Positions 1-8,069 of a stretch of 64,000 nucleotides of DNA are shown here, piece by piece. The position numbers and the translations under genes were made by a program. The first letter of the stretch is position 1; each line of letters opens with the position of its first letter. The notes under the pieces are model-generated. The model ran no database searches, was not told the origin of the DNA, and saw nothing but the letters and a program-made list of their open reading frames with translations. Source of the DNA: Halobaculum litoreum (lineage in GTDB: Archaea; Halobacteriota; Halobacteria; Halobacteriales; Haloferacaceae); assembly GCF_030127125.1 (NCBI RefSeq), contig NZ_CP126156.1, forward strand, positions 620,001 to 684,000. Direction: 5' to 3'.

Positions 1-1747
1 TCCGCGATCCCGGAGACGATGCCCAGCCCGAGCCCCGTCCCGGTTCCACCGGTGTAGCCGAACTCGAGCACGCGGTCGCGTTCGTCCGGGGGGATCCCCG
101 GGCCGTCGTCGGCGACCGCGAACCCCGACTCGTCGACGCGGTCGACGGTCACGGCGACCGACTCGCCGGCGTGTTCGACCGCGTTGCGGAAGAGGTTCTC
201 CAACAGCGCCCGCAGCCGCTTCGGGTCGGCCTCGACGACGGTGTCGGCGGCCACCGTCAGGGTGGCCGACGGGGCGTCGACGGTCGTCCAGGCGTCGGCC
301 GCGGCGTCGGCGATCGAGACCGGCGAGGCGTCGGTGACCGGGTCGTTCACGCCCCGGAGCGACTCCAGGGAGGCCACCAGCTCGAACAGGCGTTCGACGC
401 CGCTGTCGACCGCGTCGAGGTTCCGCCGCACCGCCTCGTCGCCGGGGGCGGTCGCCTCGCGCGCGAGGTCGGTCCGCCCCGAGATGAGCGGATCGCGTTG
501 CGCGCGTCGTGGGCGACGGCGCCGGCGAGCGACTCCAGCCGGTCGCGCTCCTCGCGGAGCAGCCGTTCCCGCTCGGCCTGTTCGGACACCTCGCGACAGA
601 CGCGCGCGACGCTGGTGTCGGCGCCGACGACCGACTCGCGGGGGACGTGCAGCACCTCGAACGTCCGCGTCCGCTCCCCGCAGACGACCTCGACGCGCTG
701 GGAGACGGCCGCCCCCGCCTCGACGGCGCGCTCGGAGTGGTCCGCGAGCGCCGACGCCACGTCCGACGGCAGGAGGTCCCGGTCGGTCGACCCCACCGCC
801 GCCTCCGGCGACACGCCGAGGAGGTCGCCGCACGCCTCGTTGACGAGCCGGTAGCGGCCGTCCTCCAGCACGGCCATCGCGTCGTCGGCGTGCTCGACGA
901 GGACGCGGTGGCGCTCGGCGCGGGCGCGCTCCGTCTCCGAGTCGGTGACGTCGGCGACGGCGACGACGACGTACTCCGTCTCGCGGCCCTCCGACACCGG
1001 CGCCGCGTCCGCGGCGATCAGACGGCGGGTCCCGTCGGGGAACGCGATCGCGTGGCGGACGTCGTACACCGCCTCGCCCGTTCGAGCCGCCGTCTCGTAG
1101 GCGGACTCGCCGGTCGTGTAGCGGCCGCCGAGGTCGACGTACTCCCACGTCGGCGCCGGGTACGTCTCGCCGGGCGGCTCCGACACCGGGCCGCTCCGGG
1201 GGTCCCCGTCGCCCCCGAGCCGGAGGATCTCCCGTGCCCGGCGGTTGGCGTACACGATGTCGTCGCCGTCGGTGTCCACGAGGAGGACGCCGTTGGGGGT
1301 GGTCTCCAGCACGGTGCCGAACAGCCGTCGCTCCGCCCGGAGGGCCGCCTCCGTCCGGCGACGATCCACCGCCGCCTCCACGCGGTCGGCCAACTGCGTG
1401 TACGAGTCGCTCCCGCCCTTACGGACGTAGTCGGTGACGCCGGCGGAGATCGCGTCGCTCGCGACCTCCTCGCTCCCGCGCCCGGTGAACAGCAGGAACG
1501 GGAGGTCCGGCCAGCGCTCGCGCACGCTCGCGAGGAGGTCGAGGCCGTCGCGCCCGGGCAGCTCGTAGTCGCTCACGACGCAGTCGACCGGGGGGTCCCC
1601 GGCCGCGACGACCGCCTCGGCGTCGTCGGGACCCGCCACGGTCGTGACGGTCACGTCGTCGAGCGACCGGCGCAGTCGCTCCGCGACCAGTTGCCGGATC
1701 CCCCTGTCGTCGTCGACGCACACCACGTGTGCGGGGGAGCCACTCAT
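1..1747 (-). CDS. Hybrid sensor histidine kinase (REC-PAS-PAS-HisKA-HATPase), 3' end off the window, frameshifted
   Basis: Cytoplasmic signal-transduction kinase with no membrane segment. Starting at ATG 1747 (the first Met before the receiver fold), residues 1-120 are a response-receiver domain (CVDDD acidic pocket, SDYELPG phospho-Asp site), followed by two PAS domains, an H-box (VAHDARNAI) and, near the left edge, a HATPase G-box reading GYTGGTGTGLGLGIVSGIA. The H-box and the ATPase domain lie in different minus-strand frames, switching near 477-490. Adding one G to the 4-base run at 477-480 joins them as RNAIRSSRGRTDLAREAT. As given, translation derails and stops at 347. REC-first hybrid kinases are common in haloarchaea, but the stimulus cannot be told. 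The gene continues past base 1. Confidence 0.85.
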
Positions 1748-1873
1748 CGACGCGCTGTACCGATGCGGCTCCCATAACGTTGTCCGTTGCTCGCGACTCC
1801 GCGACGCCGCACGCAACGGCGCCCGCGCCGCCGTCGATTCCCCGCTCCCGCCCGCCCGGCGGTTGTTCCCCCG

Positions 1874-2797
1874 CTACTCCGGCGCGAGCGCCGTCTCGAC
1901 GCCGCTGGCGAGCGCGATCTCCAGCGACCGGGTCGCCTTGGTCGCCTCCGCCTCGTTCTCCATGAGCACCGTCTCGCTGGGGAACAGGTCCTCGCCGAGC
2001 ACGAGCCCGTGCTCGCGCGCGGTGCCGCCCGTGACGGTGAGGTAGACGCCCACGCCCGCCTCGGCGATGGCGGCCTCCTCCTCCTGCCCGGCGTCGGGGT
2101 AGACGAACTCCACGCCGGCGAGCGCGTCGGTGCCGATGACCGCCTCCACGAGGCGCTCGTAGCGGGGCGAGATGCACAGCGGCCCCTCGTAGTCGGCGAC
2201 GAACGCGCGGTCGAGGTCCTCGCCGTCCGGGACCGCGTCCGGCGTCGCCATCAGCGTGTGGCGGACCGTGTCGCCGAGCCCCGTCGCGACGCGGACGTCG
2301 GTGTCTCGGGGGTCGATCCGGGCGTTCACGTCCGCGAGGTCGGCGACCCCCTCCGGCTCCAGTCCGACGACCTCCTCGAGGACGAGGTCCGCCGAGTCGA
2401 ACCCCAGCGCGACGTCGTGGGTGCGCAGCGCGCGGAACGGCTCCTCGCGGCCGACCAGCCGGACCGTGGTACCGTCGACGTCGACGAGCGCGGAGTCGAA
2501 CACGATCCGGCGCGGGTGGCCCTCGCGGTCGTCGCGCATCAGCGTGTACTCCGGCCCGCGGCCGTCGGGGTCGCTGTAGGCGGCGAGCCGCTCGTACACC
2601 CCGCGGTCGTCGGCCTGTCGGCCCTTCGTCACCGCCTTCTCGTAGCGGAGCGTCGAGGAGACGTCGTCCGCGAGCGCGGTCGCGTCCTCGTCCGCGAGCG
2701 CGGTCGCGTCCTCGCCCGCGACCGCCGCGAACCGTTCGAGGGTGGCCTCCAGCGGCCGCCCCTTGCGGGGCACGGCGACGGAGACGGGTCTGCTCAT
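1874..2797 (-). CDS. HisG-like protein (ATP phosphoribosyltransferase fold, divergent)
   Basis: A 307-residue soluble protein that I assign only tentatively. The N-terminus (SVAVPRKGR) matches the start of ATP phosphoribosyltransferase, and the stretch AGVGVYLTVTGGTAREHGL near residue 255 resembles the phosphoribosyl-binding loop of HisG (TGTTLRANGL in classic members), inside a periplasmic-binding-like fold. The rest is divergent, and it has an insert with a duplicated DEDATALA unit near residue 35. It could be a paralogue without HisG activity; no other his gene is nearby. Start ATG 2797 is chosen because homology begins there and the upstream codons are Arg-rich non-coding sequence. It lies downstream of the acidic coiled-coil gene on the same strand, 58 nt apart. 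Confidence 0.5.
   Translation of the reverse strand: MSRPVSVAVPRKGRPLEATLERFAAVAGEDATALADEDATALADDVSSTLRYEKAVTKGRQADDRGVYERLAAYSDPDGRGPEYTLMRDDREGHPRRIVFDSALVDVDGTTVRLVGREEPFRALRTHDVALGFDSADLVLEEVVGLEPEGVADLADVNARIDPRDTDVRVATGLGDTVRHTLMATPDAVPDGEDLDRAFVADYEGPLCISPRYERLVEAVIGTDALAGVEFVYPDAGQEEEAAIAEAGVGVYLTVTGGTAREHGLVLGEDLFPSETVLMENEAEATKATRSLEIALASGVETALAPE
2667..2714 (-). repeat. Perfect 24-bp tandem duplication inside the HisG-like gene
   Basis: Two identical 24-base units (2667-2690 and 2691-2714) sit head to tail, in frame, and encode DEDATALA twice. The multiple of three keeps the reading frame open. Confidence 0.9.
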
Positions 2798-2855
2798 TGG
2801 CGGAACGTGGGAACCCCCGTGCAAAAGCGGCGCGTTTCGACCGCGCGCCCGGTCG

Positions 2856-4511
2856 CTACTCCTCGTTGGCCGCCTCGCCGTCGACGCCGGCGCCGTCCGC
2901 ACCGCCCGCGCCGCCCGCGCCGCCGGGACCGAACACCGACGAGAGGCGCTCGCGGAACTGCTCGAACTCGGCCAGTTCGTCGTGGACGGCCTCCATCTCG
3001 GCGCGCACCTCCGACAGTTCGTCGTCGACCATCGCCGAGACGGACTCCACGTCGTCGGCGACGGAGGCGACCTCCTCGCGGATCTCGGCGACCGCCTCGT
3101 CCTCGTCGGCGACCTCCTCGGCGAGGTCGTCGAGGTCAGCGCGCACCTCAGACAGCGACGCCTCCAGCGCCTCCTCCGTCTCCGCGAGGTCGTCGCCCCA
3201 GCCGTCGACCTCGTCCCAGACGGCGTCGACCTCCTCGTTGGCGGAGGCGACGTCCGAGCGGAGCGTCTCCACGTCGTCGTGGAGCGTCTCGCGCTCGTCC
3301 GCGGCGGCGTCGAGTTCGCTCCACGTCTCGTCGAGCGACTCGTCCAGCGCGTCGAGATCCGCCTGCAGCCCGTCCATCCACTCGCTCGCGATGCCGTTCT
3401 CGTCGATGAACTCCTCCATCGCGTCGGCGTAGGCGGCCATGTCCTCGACCTTCGACTGGAGGCGGGCGATCCGCGCGTCGACGCTCGTCGAGTAGTCGAG
3501 CTCCAGCTCCTCCTTCAGCACCGCCCGGTCCGCCTCCGAGACGTTCCCGGAGCGGAGCTCCTCCGCGAGCGCGGCCGCGACGCCGCCGGCGGCGACGCCG
3601 GCCGCGGGGGTCGCGGGCGCGACGTCGTCCGCCGCCTCGTCCTCGTCGTCGGCGTCGGCGTCTGCGGCATCGTCGTCCACGTCGACACCGTCGCCGCCGA
3701 GGTCGAGCGGCTCGTCCGCCGGCACGTCGTCGTCGGGGTCGCCGTCCCCCTCGTCGGCGTCGACCTCGTCCGGCTCCTCGCCGTCGAGGTCGAGCGGCTC
3801 CGGCGCCTCGTCGTCCGCCTCGGCGACCGCCTCCGCGTCGTCGTCCTCGTACTCGTCGTCGTCCTCGTCCGTCGCCTCCGCCTCGTCGTCGCCGAGGTCG
3901 AGCGGCTCGTCGGCCGGCGAGTCCCCGAGGTCGTCGTCCGCCTCGGCGGCCTCGTCGTCGAGCCCGAGCGGGTCGTCGTCCCCGTCGGGCGCGTCGGCGA
4001 CGCCGAGGTCGTCCTCGGCGGCCGCCAGATCCAGCCCGCCGTCGTCGTCCCCGCCGTCGCCGCCGGCGAGCACGTCGCGGACGGCCTGCGAGGAGTCGTC
4101 GCCGAGCACGTCGGCCACGTCGCCGACGGGGTCGTCCCCCTCCGCCACCTCCTCGACGGTCGGCTCCGTGAGGAACCGCGACCCGTCCTCGGCGTCGGGG
4201 TCGTCCATCCGGATGCCGTAGACGGTGACGACCTCCTCGCCGGGGTCGAGCCGGCGTCGGTACTCGACGCGGTGGTCCTGGTAGGCGGTCCAGTGCTCGG
4301 ACTCGTACTCCGGGTGGAACCCGATGCGGTCCATCGGGAAGTCCTCCGGGATGTGGTCGACGAGACTGAACTCCGTCGGCTCGTCCCGGTCGGAGCGGAG
4401 GGTGAACTCGATGGCGGGTACGGGGAACTCGTCGGCGCTGTACCGCTTGTCGACGGTCACACCGTCCCCCTCGACGGTGACGCCGCCGTCTGCGTCGGGC
4501 CCCTGACTCAT
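2856..4511 (-). CDS. Haloarchaeal acidic coiled-coil protein with repeated DEPLDL motifs
   Basis: A 551-residue protein of unknown function. Residues 1-115 form a predicted beta-rich domain (FSLVDHIPEDFPMDRIGFHP, then a Tyr/Arg-rich strand). Residues 115-335 are extremely Asp/Glu-rich and low complexity, holding repeated copies of a [DE]PL[DG]L-type motif (DPLGLDD, EPLDLGDD, EPLDLDGE, EPLDLGGD). Residues 360-540 form a long heptad-type coiled coil rich in Asp, Glu, Ala, Leu and Val, ending in a Gly/Ala tail. There is no signal peptide or membrane span. ATG 4511 is chosen because a TATA-like box (accgagtgaggtacggtgtat region, 4515-4540) precedes it. The layout suggests a structural or scaffolding protein with a disordered linker presenting short docking motifs; this is inference. 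Confidence 0.75.
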   Translation of the reverse strand: MSQGPDADGGVTVEGDGVTVDKRYSADEFPVPAIEFTLRSDRDEPTEFSLVDHIPEDFPMDRIGFHPEYESEHWTAYQDHRVEYRRRLDPGEEVVTVYGIRMDDPDAEDGSRFLTEPTVEEVAEGDDPVGDVADVLGDDSSQAVRDVLAGGDGGDDDGGLDLAAAEDDLGVADAPDGDDDPLGLDDEAAEADDDLGDSPADEPLDLGDDEAEATDEDDDEYEDDDAEAVAEADDEAPEPLDLDGEEPDEVDADEGDGDPDDDVPADEPLDLGGDGVDVDDDAADADADDEDEAADDVAPATPAAGVAAGGVAAALAEELRSGNVSEADRAVLKEELELDYSTSVDARIARLQSKVEDMAAYADAMEEFIDENGIASEWMDGLQADLDALDESLDETWSELDAAADERETLHDDVETLRSDVASANEEVDAVWDEVDGWGDDLAETEEALEASLSEVRADLDDLAEEVADEDEAVAEIREEVASVADDVESVSAMVDDELSEVRAEMEAVHDELAEFEQFRERLSSVFGPGGAGGAGGADGAGVDGEAANEE

Positions 4512-4652
4512 GGATACACCGTACCTCACTCGGTATAAAAAGCCACCGGGCCGATTATCGCTCGGGTCGGAACGTGGGCCGCGGGTCGCGGTCGACGGGC
4601 CCGCGTCGGTTCGCCCGGGACGCCTCACCCGGGACGCCTCACCGACCGTGGC

Positions 4653-5099
4653 TCACTCGGTGACGACGGTCACCGGTCGGTCGGCCTCGAGGATGATCCG
4701 CTGGGTGTCGTCGCCGAACAGGGCCTTCCCCGTCGGGGAGCGCTTCGCGCCGGTGACGAACACGTGGTCGCAGTCGCGCTCGCGCGCCTCCCGCAGCACC
4801 GTCTCGGCCCGCTCGCCGACGCTGCCGACCGCCTCGTACTCGATGCCGACCCCCTCCAGCACCTCGCGGCCGATGTCGGAGGCGTACGCGCGGGCCCCCT
4901 CGACGGCCTGCCCGACGCTGTACGTGGAGTCGCCGCGCGTCACCTGCTGGAGCTGCTCGCGCTGTTCGTCGTACTCGTCCTCGTCGGTGACGTGCAACAG
5001 GGTGAGCGTCGCGTCGACGCCGGCGGCGAGTTCGCCCGCCTCGCGGGTCAGCGTCTTGGCGGTCTCGGTCGGCCCGACGACGGCGAGTGCGTGGTCCAT
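4653..5099 (-). CDS. Universal stress protein (UspA family)
   Basis: 148 residues, the usual length of a single-domain UspA protein. The N-terminal ALAVVGPTETAKTL strand-loop and the C-terminal HVFVTGAKRSPTGKALFGDDTQ stretch correspond to the family core and the G-2x-G-9x-G(S/T)-type ATP-binding loop, here relaxed. It is a cytoplasmic dimer, role in stress response generic. Start ATG 5099 sits right at the beginning of homology. A second UspA paralogue is encoded at 33493-33999 on the other strand. Confidence 0.85.
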   Translation of the reverse strand: MDHALAVVGPTETAKTLTREAGELAAGVDATLTLLHVTDEDEYDEQREQLQQVTRGDSTYSVGQAVEGARAYASDIGREVLEGVGIEYEAVGSVGERAETVLREARERDCDHVFVTGAKRSPTGKALFGDDTQRIILEADRPVTVVTE

Positions 5100-5189
5100 A
5101 CGCCCCGACTGTGGACAGGGGGATGAAAAACCCCGCTGTTCGGACGCGTCCGGCCGCACTGCGGGCGGCCGCGGTCGAGGCCCGGCGTC

Positions 5190-6041
5190 TCAGAGGTCGA
5201 TCCGGTCGCCGATCTCGACGACCTCGAGCCGCTCGGGGAACGCGAAGCTCCGGACGTGCTCGTGGAGGGCCGTCGGGTCGGCGGTCAGCCCCTTCCACAT
5301 GTCCCAGTGGCTCGGGAGCAGCCGGTCGGCCCGGAGCGCCTCGGCGATCTCGACGGCCTGGTTCTCGTCGCAGTACCACCGAGTGCGCTGCGGTTCGCGG
5401 GTCTCCTTGTCCGGGACCCGGCCGACGGAGCCGAACGCGACGACCGCGAGGTCGACGTCGTACGTCTCGCCCAGATCGGCGAAGCCGTCGTGGGGCTTGG
5501 TGTCGCCGCCGTGGAAGACCGTGGTGTCGCCGTACCGGATCACGTAGCCGACGGGGTGGGTCGCGTCCGCGTCGGCGACCTCGACCACGTCGATCTCGAA
5601 CCCGCCCACCGAGAACGAGTCGCCCTCGTCGACCTCGTTCAGCTGGTCGGGATCCACGTCCCAGCCGTCGGTCCACCCCTCCGTCTCGGTCACGGCGAGG
5701 GAGTCGTCGGCCGCGTAGAACGGCGCCCCGGAGTTCGCGAGGATCGGCGCCTGCGACGGGCCGTGGGTGTGGTCGGTGTGCTCGTGGGTCGCCAGCACCG
5801 CGTCGGCGTCGTACACGTCGTGGGGGTCGAACGGGACGGGGATCATCCGCACCGTCCGCGGCGGGTCGCCGAGGCCGACGTACGGGTCGATCCAGACGCT
5901 CGTCTCGTCGCTCCCCTTCAGGACGAAGCCGTTGCAGCCGAGGTACCAGACGGCCACGCCGTCGGGTTCGGCGGCCTCGATCGTTCGCGGGAGCCAGTCG
6001 CCCCAGTCGGACGCGATCCGCGGGTCGCTCGTGTCGCTCAT
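5190..6041 (-). CDS. Metallo-beta-lactamase fold hydrolase (UlaG-like)
   Basis: 283 residues. The metal-binding signature THEHTDH is at residues 85-91, followed by the family's later His (FHGGDTKPHDGF) and Asp ligands, and a C-terminal DRLLPSHWDMWKG His. The arrangement resembles the UlaG (L-ascorbate-6-phosphate lactonase) branch rather than RNase J or glyoxalase II, but the substrate cannot be read. ATG 6041 is preceded about 25 nt upstream on the minus strand by a TATA-like cttactg (6061-6070), consistent with a leaderless transcript. Divergent from the small ORF at 6204. Confidence 0.85.
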   Translation of the reverse strand: MSDTSDPRIASDWGDWLPRTIEAAEPDGVAVWYLGCNGFVLKGSDETSVWIDPYVGLGDPPRTVRMIPVPFDPHDVYDADAVLATHEHTDHTHGPSQAPILANSGAPFYAADDSLAVTETEGWTDGWDVDPDQLNEVDEGDSFSVGGFEIDVVEVADADATHPVGYVIRYGDTTVFHGGDTKPHDGFADLGETYDVDLAVVAFGSVGRVPDKETREPQRTRWYCDENQAVEIAEALRADRLLPSHWDMWKGLTADPTALHEHVRSFAFPERLEVVEIGDRIDL

Positions 6042-6181
6042 GGCCCCCGGTTCCCGGAGGGGGCAGTAAGGCGTGTCGGCTCGCCCGGCGGACCCGTCCC
6101 GCATCCGACCGTCCGGATCGTCCCTCGGGACGACGTTTCACGCCGGCTACCGTCGGGAACCCGGCTCCTAACTATCAGTCG

Positions 6182-6197
6182 TGGGGCCTTCGCCCCA
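6182..6197. other. Perfect 6-bp stem hairpin (TGGGGC-CTTC-GCCCCA)
   Basis: A perfect inverted repeat with a 4-nt loop, 6 nt before the ATG at 6204. It could act as a short RNA hairpin or a protein-binding site for the small ORF. No T-tract follows, so it is not a convincing terminator. Confidence 0.5.
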
Positions 6198-6203
6198 AAG
6201 CAT

Positions 6204-6338
6204 ATGCCGGAGAGCACGACACCGAGTGACATGGAGACGGGAGTACACCGGACCCTGGAGTTCGCGGCGATGCGCGACAACATCGCGGAGTGCGTCGACC
6301 TCCTCGACGCACAGACGTTCGGCTACCGGTCGAGTTAG
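6204..6338 (+). CDS. Possible small protein (44 aa)
   Basis: A short ORF ending LDAQTFGYRSS, not matched to a known family. In its favour: a TATA-like cctaactatc lies about 30 nt upstream (6167-6176), as expected for a leaderless haloarchaeal gene; the composition is not Arg-rich like spurious frames here; and its TAG (6336-6338) overlaps by two bases the TAA of the convergent membrane-protein gene (6335-6337), a compact arrangement typical of real neighbours. Against: very short and no recognisable domain. An internal ATG at 6231 is an alternative start. Confidence 0.4.
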   Translation: MPESTTPSDMETGVHRTLEFAAMRDNIAECVDLLDAQTFGYRSS

Positions 6339-6916
6339 TCCCCGTCCCACGCCCGGTTCAGGTCGCGTCCGACCATCCCGAGGCCGGGGAGCGTGGCGAG
6401 CGAGTTGATCAGGCCGCCTACGAGCGGCAGCGCCGTCAGCGCCGCGAACACCAGCGCGCCCACCAGCACCTCCGTCCCGCCGGGCTCGCCGCCGTCCCTC
6501 GTGACGGCGGTCCCGACCACCACGACGACGACCGCCGTGCCGAGGATCCCCATCGCGGCGAGGACGAACATGCCGGGGATGGCGATCAGGAGCCCGATCA
6601 CGGTGAGCCCGATCAGCACCAACACGATCGGCACGCCGATGCCGGTGATCAGCCCCCAGACGACCGTCTCGCCAGGGTCGTCGCGGAACTCCCGAACCTT
6701 CGCCGTGGCGTACGCGGGCTTGACGGCGACGAGGACGCCGCCGAGCAGGAGGTAGACGACGAGGCCGACGCCGAAGTCGAGGAGGACAGCCGCCCCGGCG
6801 TCGAGTCCCGTCGCCGGGTCCCGGACGCCGGACTGTGCGGCGGCGCTCCCGACGGCGACGGCCGCGAGCGCGACGGCCGCGCCGGCGGCGCCGACGAGCG
6901 TGCGTGTGGAGGGCAT
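6335..6916 (-). CDS. Multi-span membrane protein, function unknown
   Basis: 193 residues with an N-terminal hydrophobic segment (1-28, signal-like, ending GSAAAQSG) and three or four further spans (about 45-70, 90-135, 150-175). A soluble loop (KPAYATAKVREFRDDPGE) lies between spans 2 and 3. Gly- and Val-rich helices resemble haloarchaeal proteins annotated only as hypothetical. ATG 6916 is supported by a TATA-like ctattcac about 27 nt upstream at 6940-6948. Divergent from the lipoprotein gene at 7001. Confidence 0.7.
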   Translation of the reverse strand: MPSTRTLVGAAGAAVALAAVAVGSAAAQSGVRDPATGLDAGAAVLLDFGVGLVVYLLLGGVLVAVKPAYATAKVREFRDDPGETVVWGLITGIGVPIVLVLIGLTVIGLLIAIPGMFVLAAMGILGTAVVVVVVGTAVTRDGGEPGGTEVLVGALVFAALTALPLVGGLINSLATLPGLGMVGRDLNRAWDGD

Positions 6917-7000
6917 CGTCGGCGAAGGCGTCGCCGAGCGTGAATAGCTTGTGATCGTGATCTCCCGAAGACACTTACCGCGGCTCGGCGAGCCGGCGGT

Positions 7001-8053
7001 GTGCACAGACGCGCCCTCCTCGCGTCGGTCGCGCTCGGCGCGGCCGGCTGTCTCGCGCCCGCTGGCGACTCGGCCGCGAGCGCGACCCGGTCGGCGCCGC
7101 CCGCCGACACGGCCGAGTCGTCGACGACCGACCCCGAACTCGGCGTCCCGGCCGGCGAGGCCGGCGGCCCCCCGCCCGACGACACGGTCGCGCGCGTGGT
7201 CTGGTGGGGATCAGAGCGACCGACGGACCCCGTTCGACTGGTGGCCGAGCCCCGGTCGGGCGGGCTCCCGGCCGCGACGTTCCGGTTCTCGCTCGTCAAC
7301 GACAGCGACCGCCGGTTCGCGTACAACCCGTACGACTGGGGGCTGTGGAAACGTGTCGACGGCTCGTGGTTCTACGTCGCGCCGCGGATCGTCCCGCAGC
7401 CACTCTCGTTCCTTCCGCCGGGCGGGACGGAAACGTGGACGCTCGTCGTCGGCGGCGACGACGAGTCGGCGGCGGGCGAGGGGGCCGGGGACGCGATCAC
7501 CACCGACCGCCTCGGCGGCGGGACGTACGCCTTCGAGACCGACGGCTCGTTCGAGGGGCAACGGTACACGGAGTCGACGAGGCTGGCGGTTCGGTTCGTC
7601 CTGTCGGGCGACCCCCTGACGCCGACGCTCGACAGTTCGGTGACGGAGACGACCCGCGACGGCTCGACGGTGACAGTCCGCACCGACGTGCCCTCCGGCG
7701 AGGACACCCGGCCGTGCGTGTTCGTCGTCGAGCGCGTCGACGAGCCGACCGCCGAGCGCAGGATCGCCGAACAGATCGTCCGCGACCCGCTGTTGCGGAA
7801 GACGCTCCCGGCGTTCGAGGCGGGTGTCGACCGCGTGCGCTTGGTGGAGCCGAACGGGGCGGTCCCGCCCTTCGGCGTGAGCGAGCCCCGGACGTTCCGC
7901 TACGCGGGGGAGTCGTACCGAGTCACCGCACACGAAGCCGAGCCGGGAACGGCGACGGAATCGGGAACGGCGACGGAATCGGGGACGGAGACGGAATCGG
8001 GAACGGTGACGGAATCGGGGACGGTGACGGAATCGGGCACCGCCGGCGGGTAG
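7001..8053 (+). CDS. Haloarchaeal lipoprotein with C-terminal TESG repeats
   Basis: 350 residues starting at GTG 7001. The N-terminus has a twin-Arg pair followed by a hydrophobic stretch and a lipobox (ALGAAGC, Cys17), so it is probably exported by Tat and lipid-anchored. After a Ser/Thr/Pro-rich linker comes a beta-rich middle (residues 75-310) with aromatic-rich loops (NPYDWGLWKRVDGSWFYVAP) reminiscent of immunoglobulin-like surface domains. The C-terminus is a run of six-residue ATESGT/VTESGT units. A TATA-like cacttacc lies at 6969-6977. Probably a surface protein; its ligand is unknown. Confidence 0.75.
   Translation: MHRRALLASVALGAAGCLAPAGDSAASATRSAPPADTAESSTTDPELGVPAGEAGGPPPDDTVARVVWWGSERPTDPVRLVAEPRSGGLPAATFRFSLVNDSDRRFAYNPYDWGLWKRVDGSWFYVAPRIVPQPLSFLPPGGTETWTLVVGGDDESAAGEGAGDAITTDRLGGGTYAFETDGSFEGQRYTESTRLAVRFVLSGDPLTPTLDSSVTETTRDGSTVTVRTDVPSGEDTRPCVFVVERVDEPTAERRIAEQIVRDPLLRKTLPAFEAGVDRVRLVEPNGAVPPFGVSEPRTFRYAGESYRVTAHEAEPGTATESGTATESGTETESGTVTESGTVTESGTAGG
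7945..8034 (+). repeat. Five 18-bp tandem repeats at the 3' end of the lipoprotein gene
   Basis: Five head-to-tail 18-base units (starts 7945, 7963, 7981, 7999, 8017) of consensus ggRacggNgacggaatcg, each encoding six residues of the type GTxTES. Units 1 and 2 are identical; the others differ by one to three bases. Such an array can change copy number by slippage. Confidence 0.9.
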
Positions 8054-8069
8054 CCGGCGACCGGGCGAC

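Noticed and set aside
509-1777. Long open frame on the plus strand over the histidine kinase
   Set aside because: It is an antisense shadow in very G+C-rich DNA; its composition is Arg/Val/Gly-rich with no domain, and the minus-strand kinase has clear motifs.
7945-8034. CRISPR array
   Set aside because: The repeats are contiguous, in frame and without spacers, so they are protein-coding tandem repeats.
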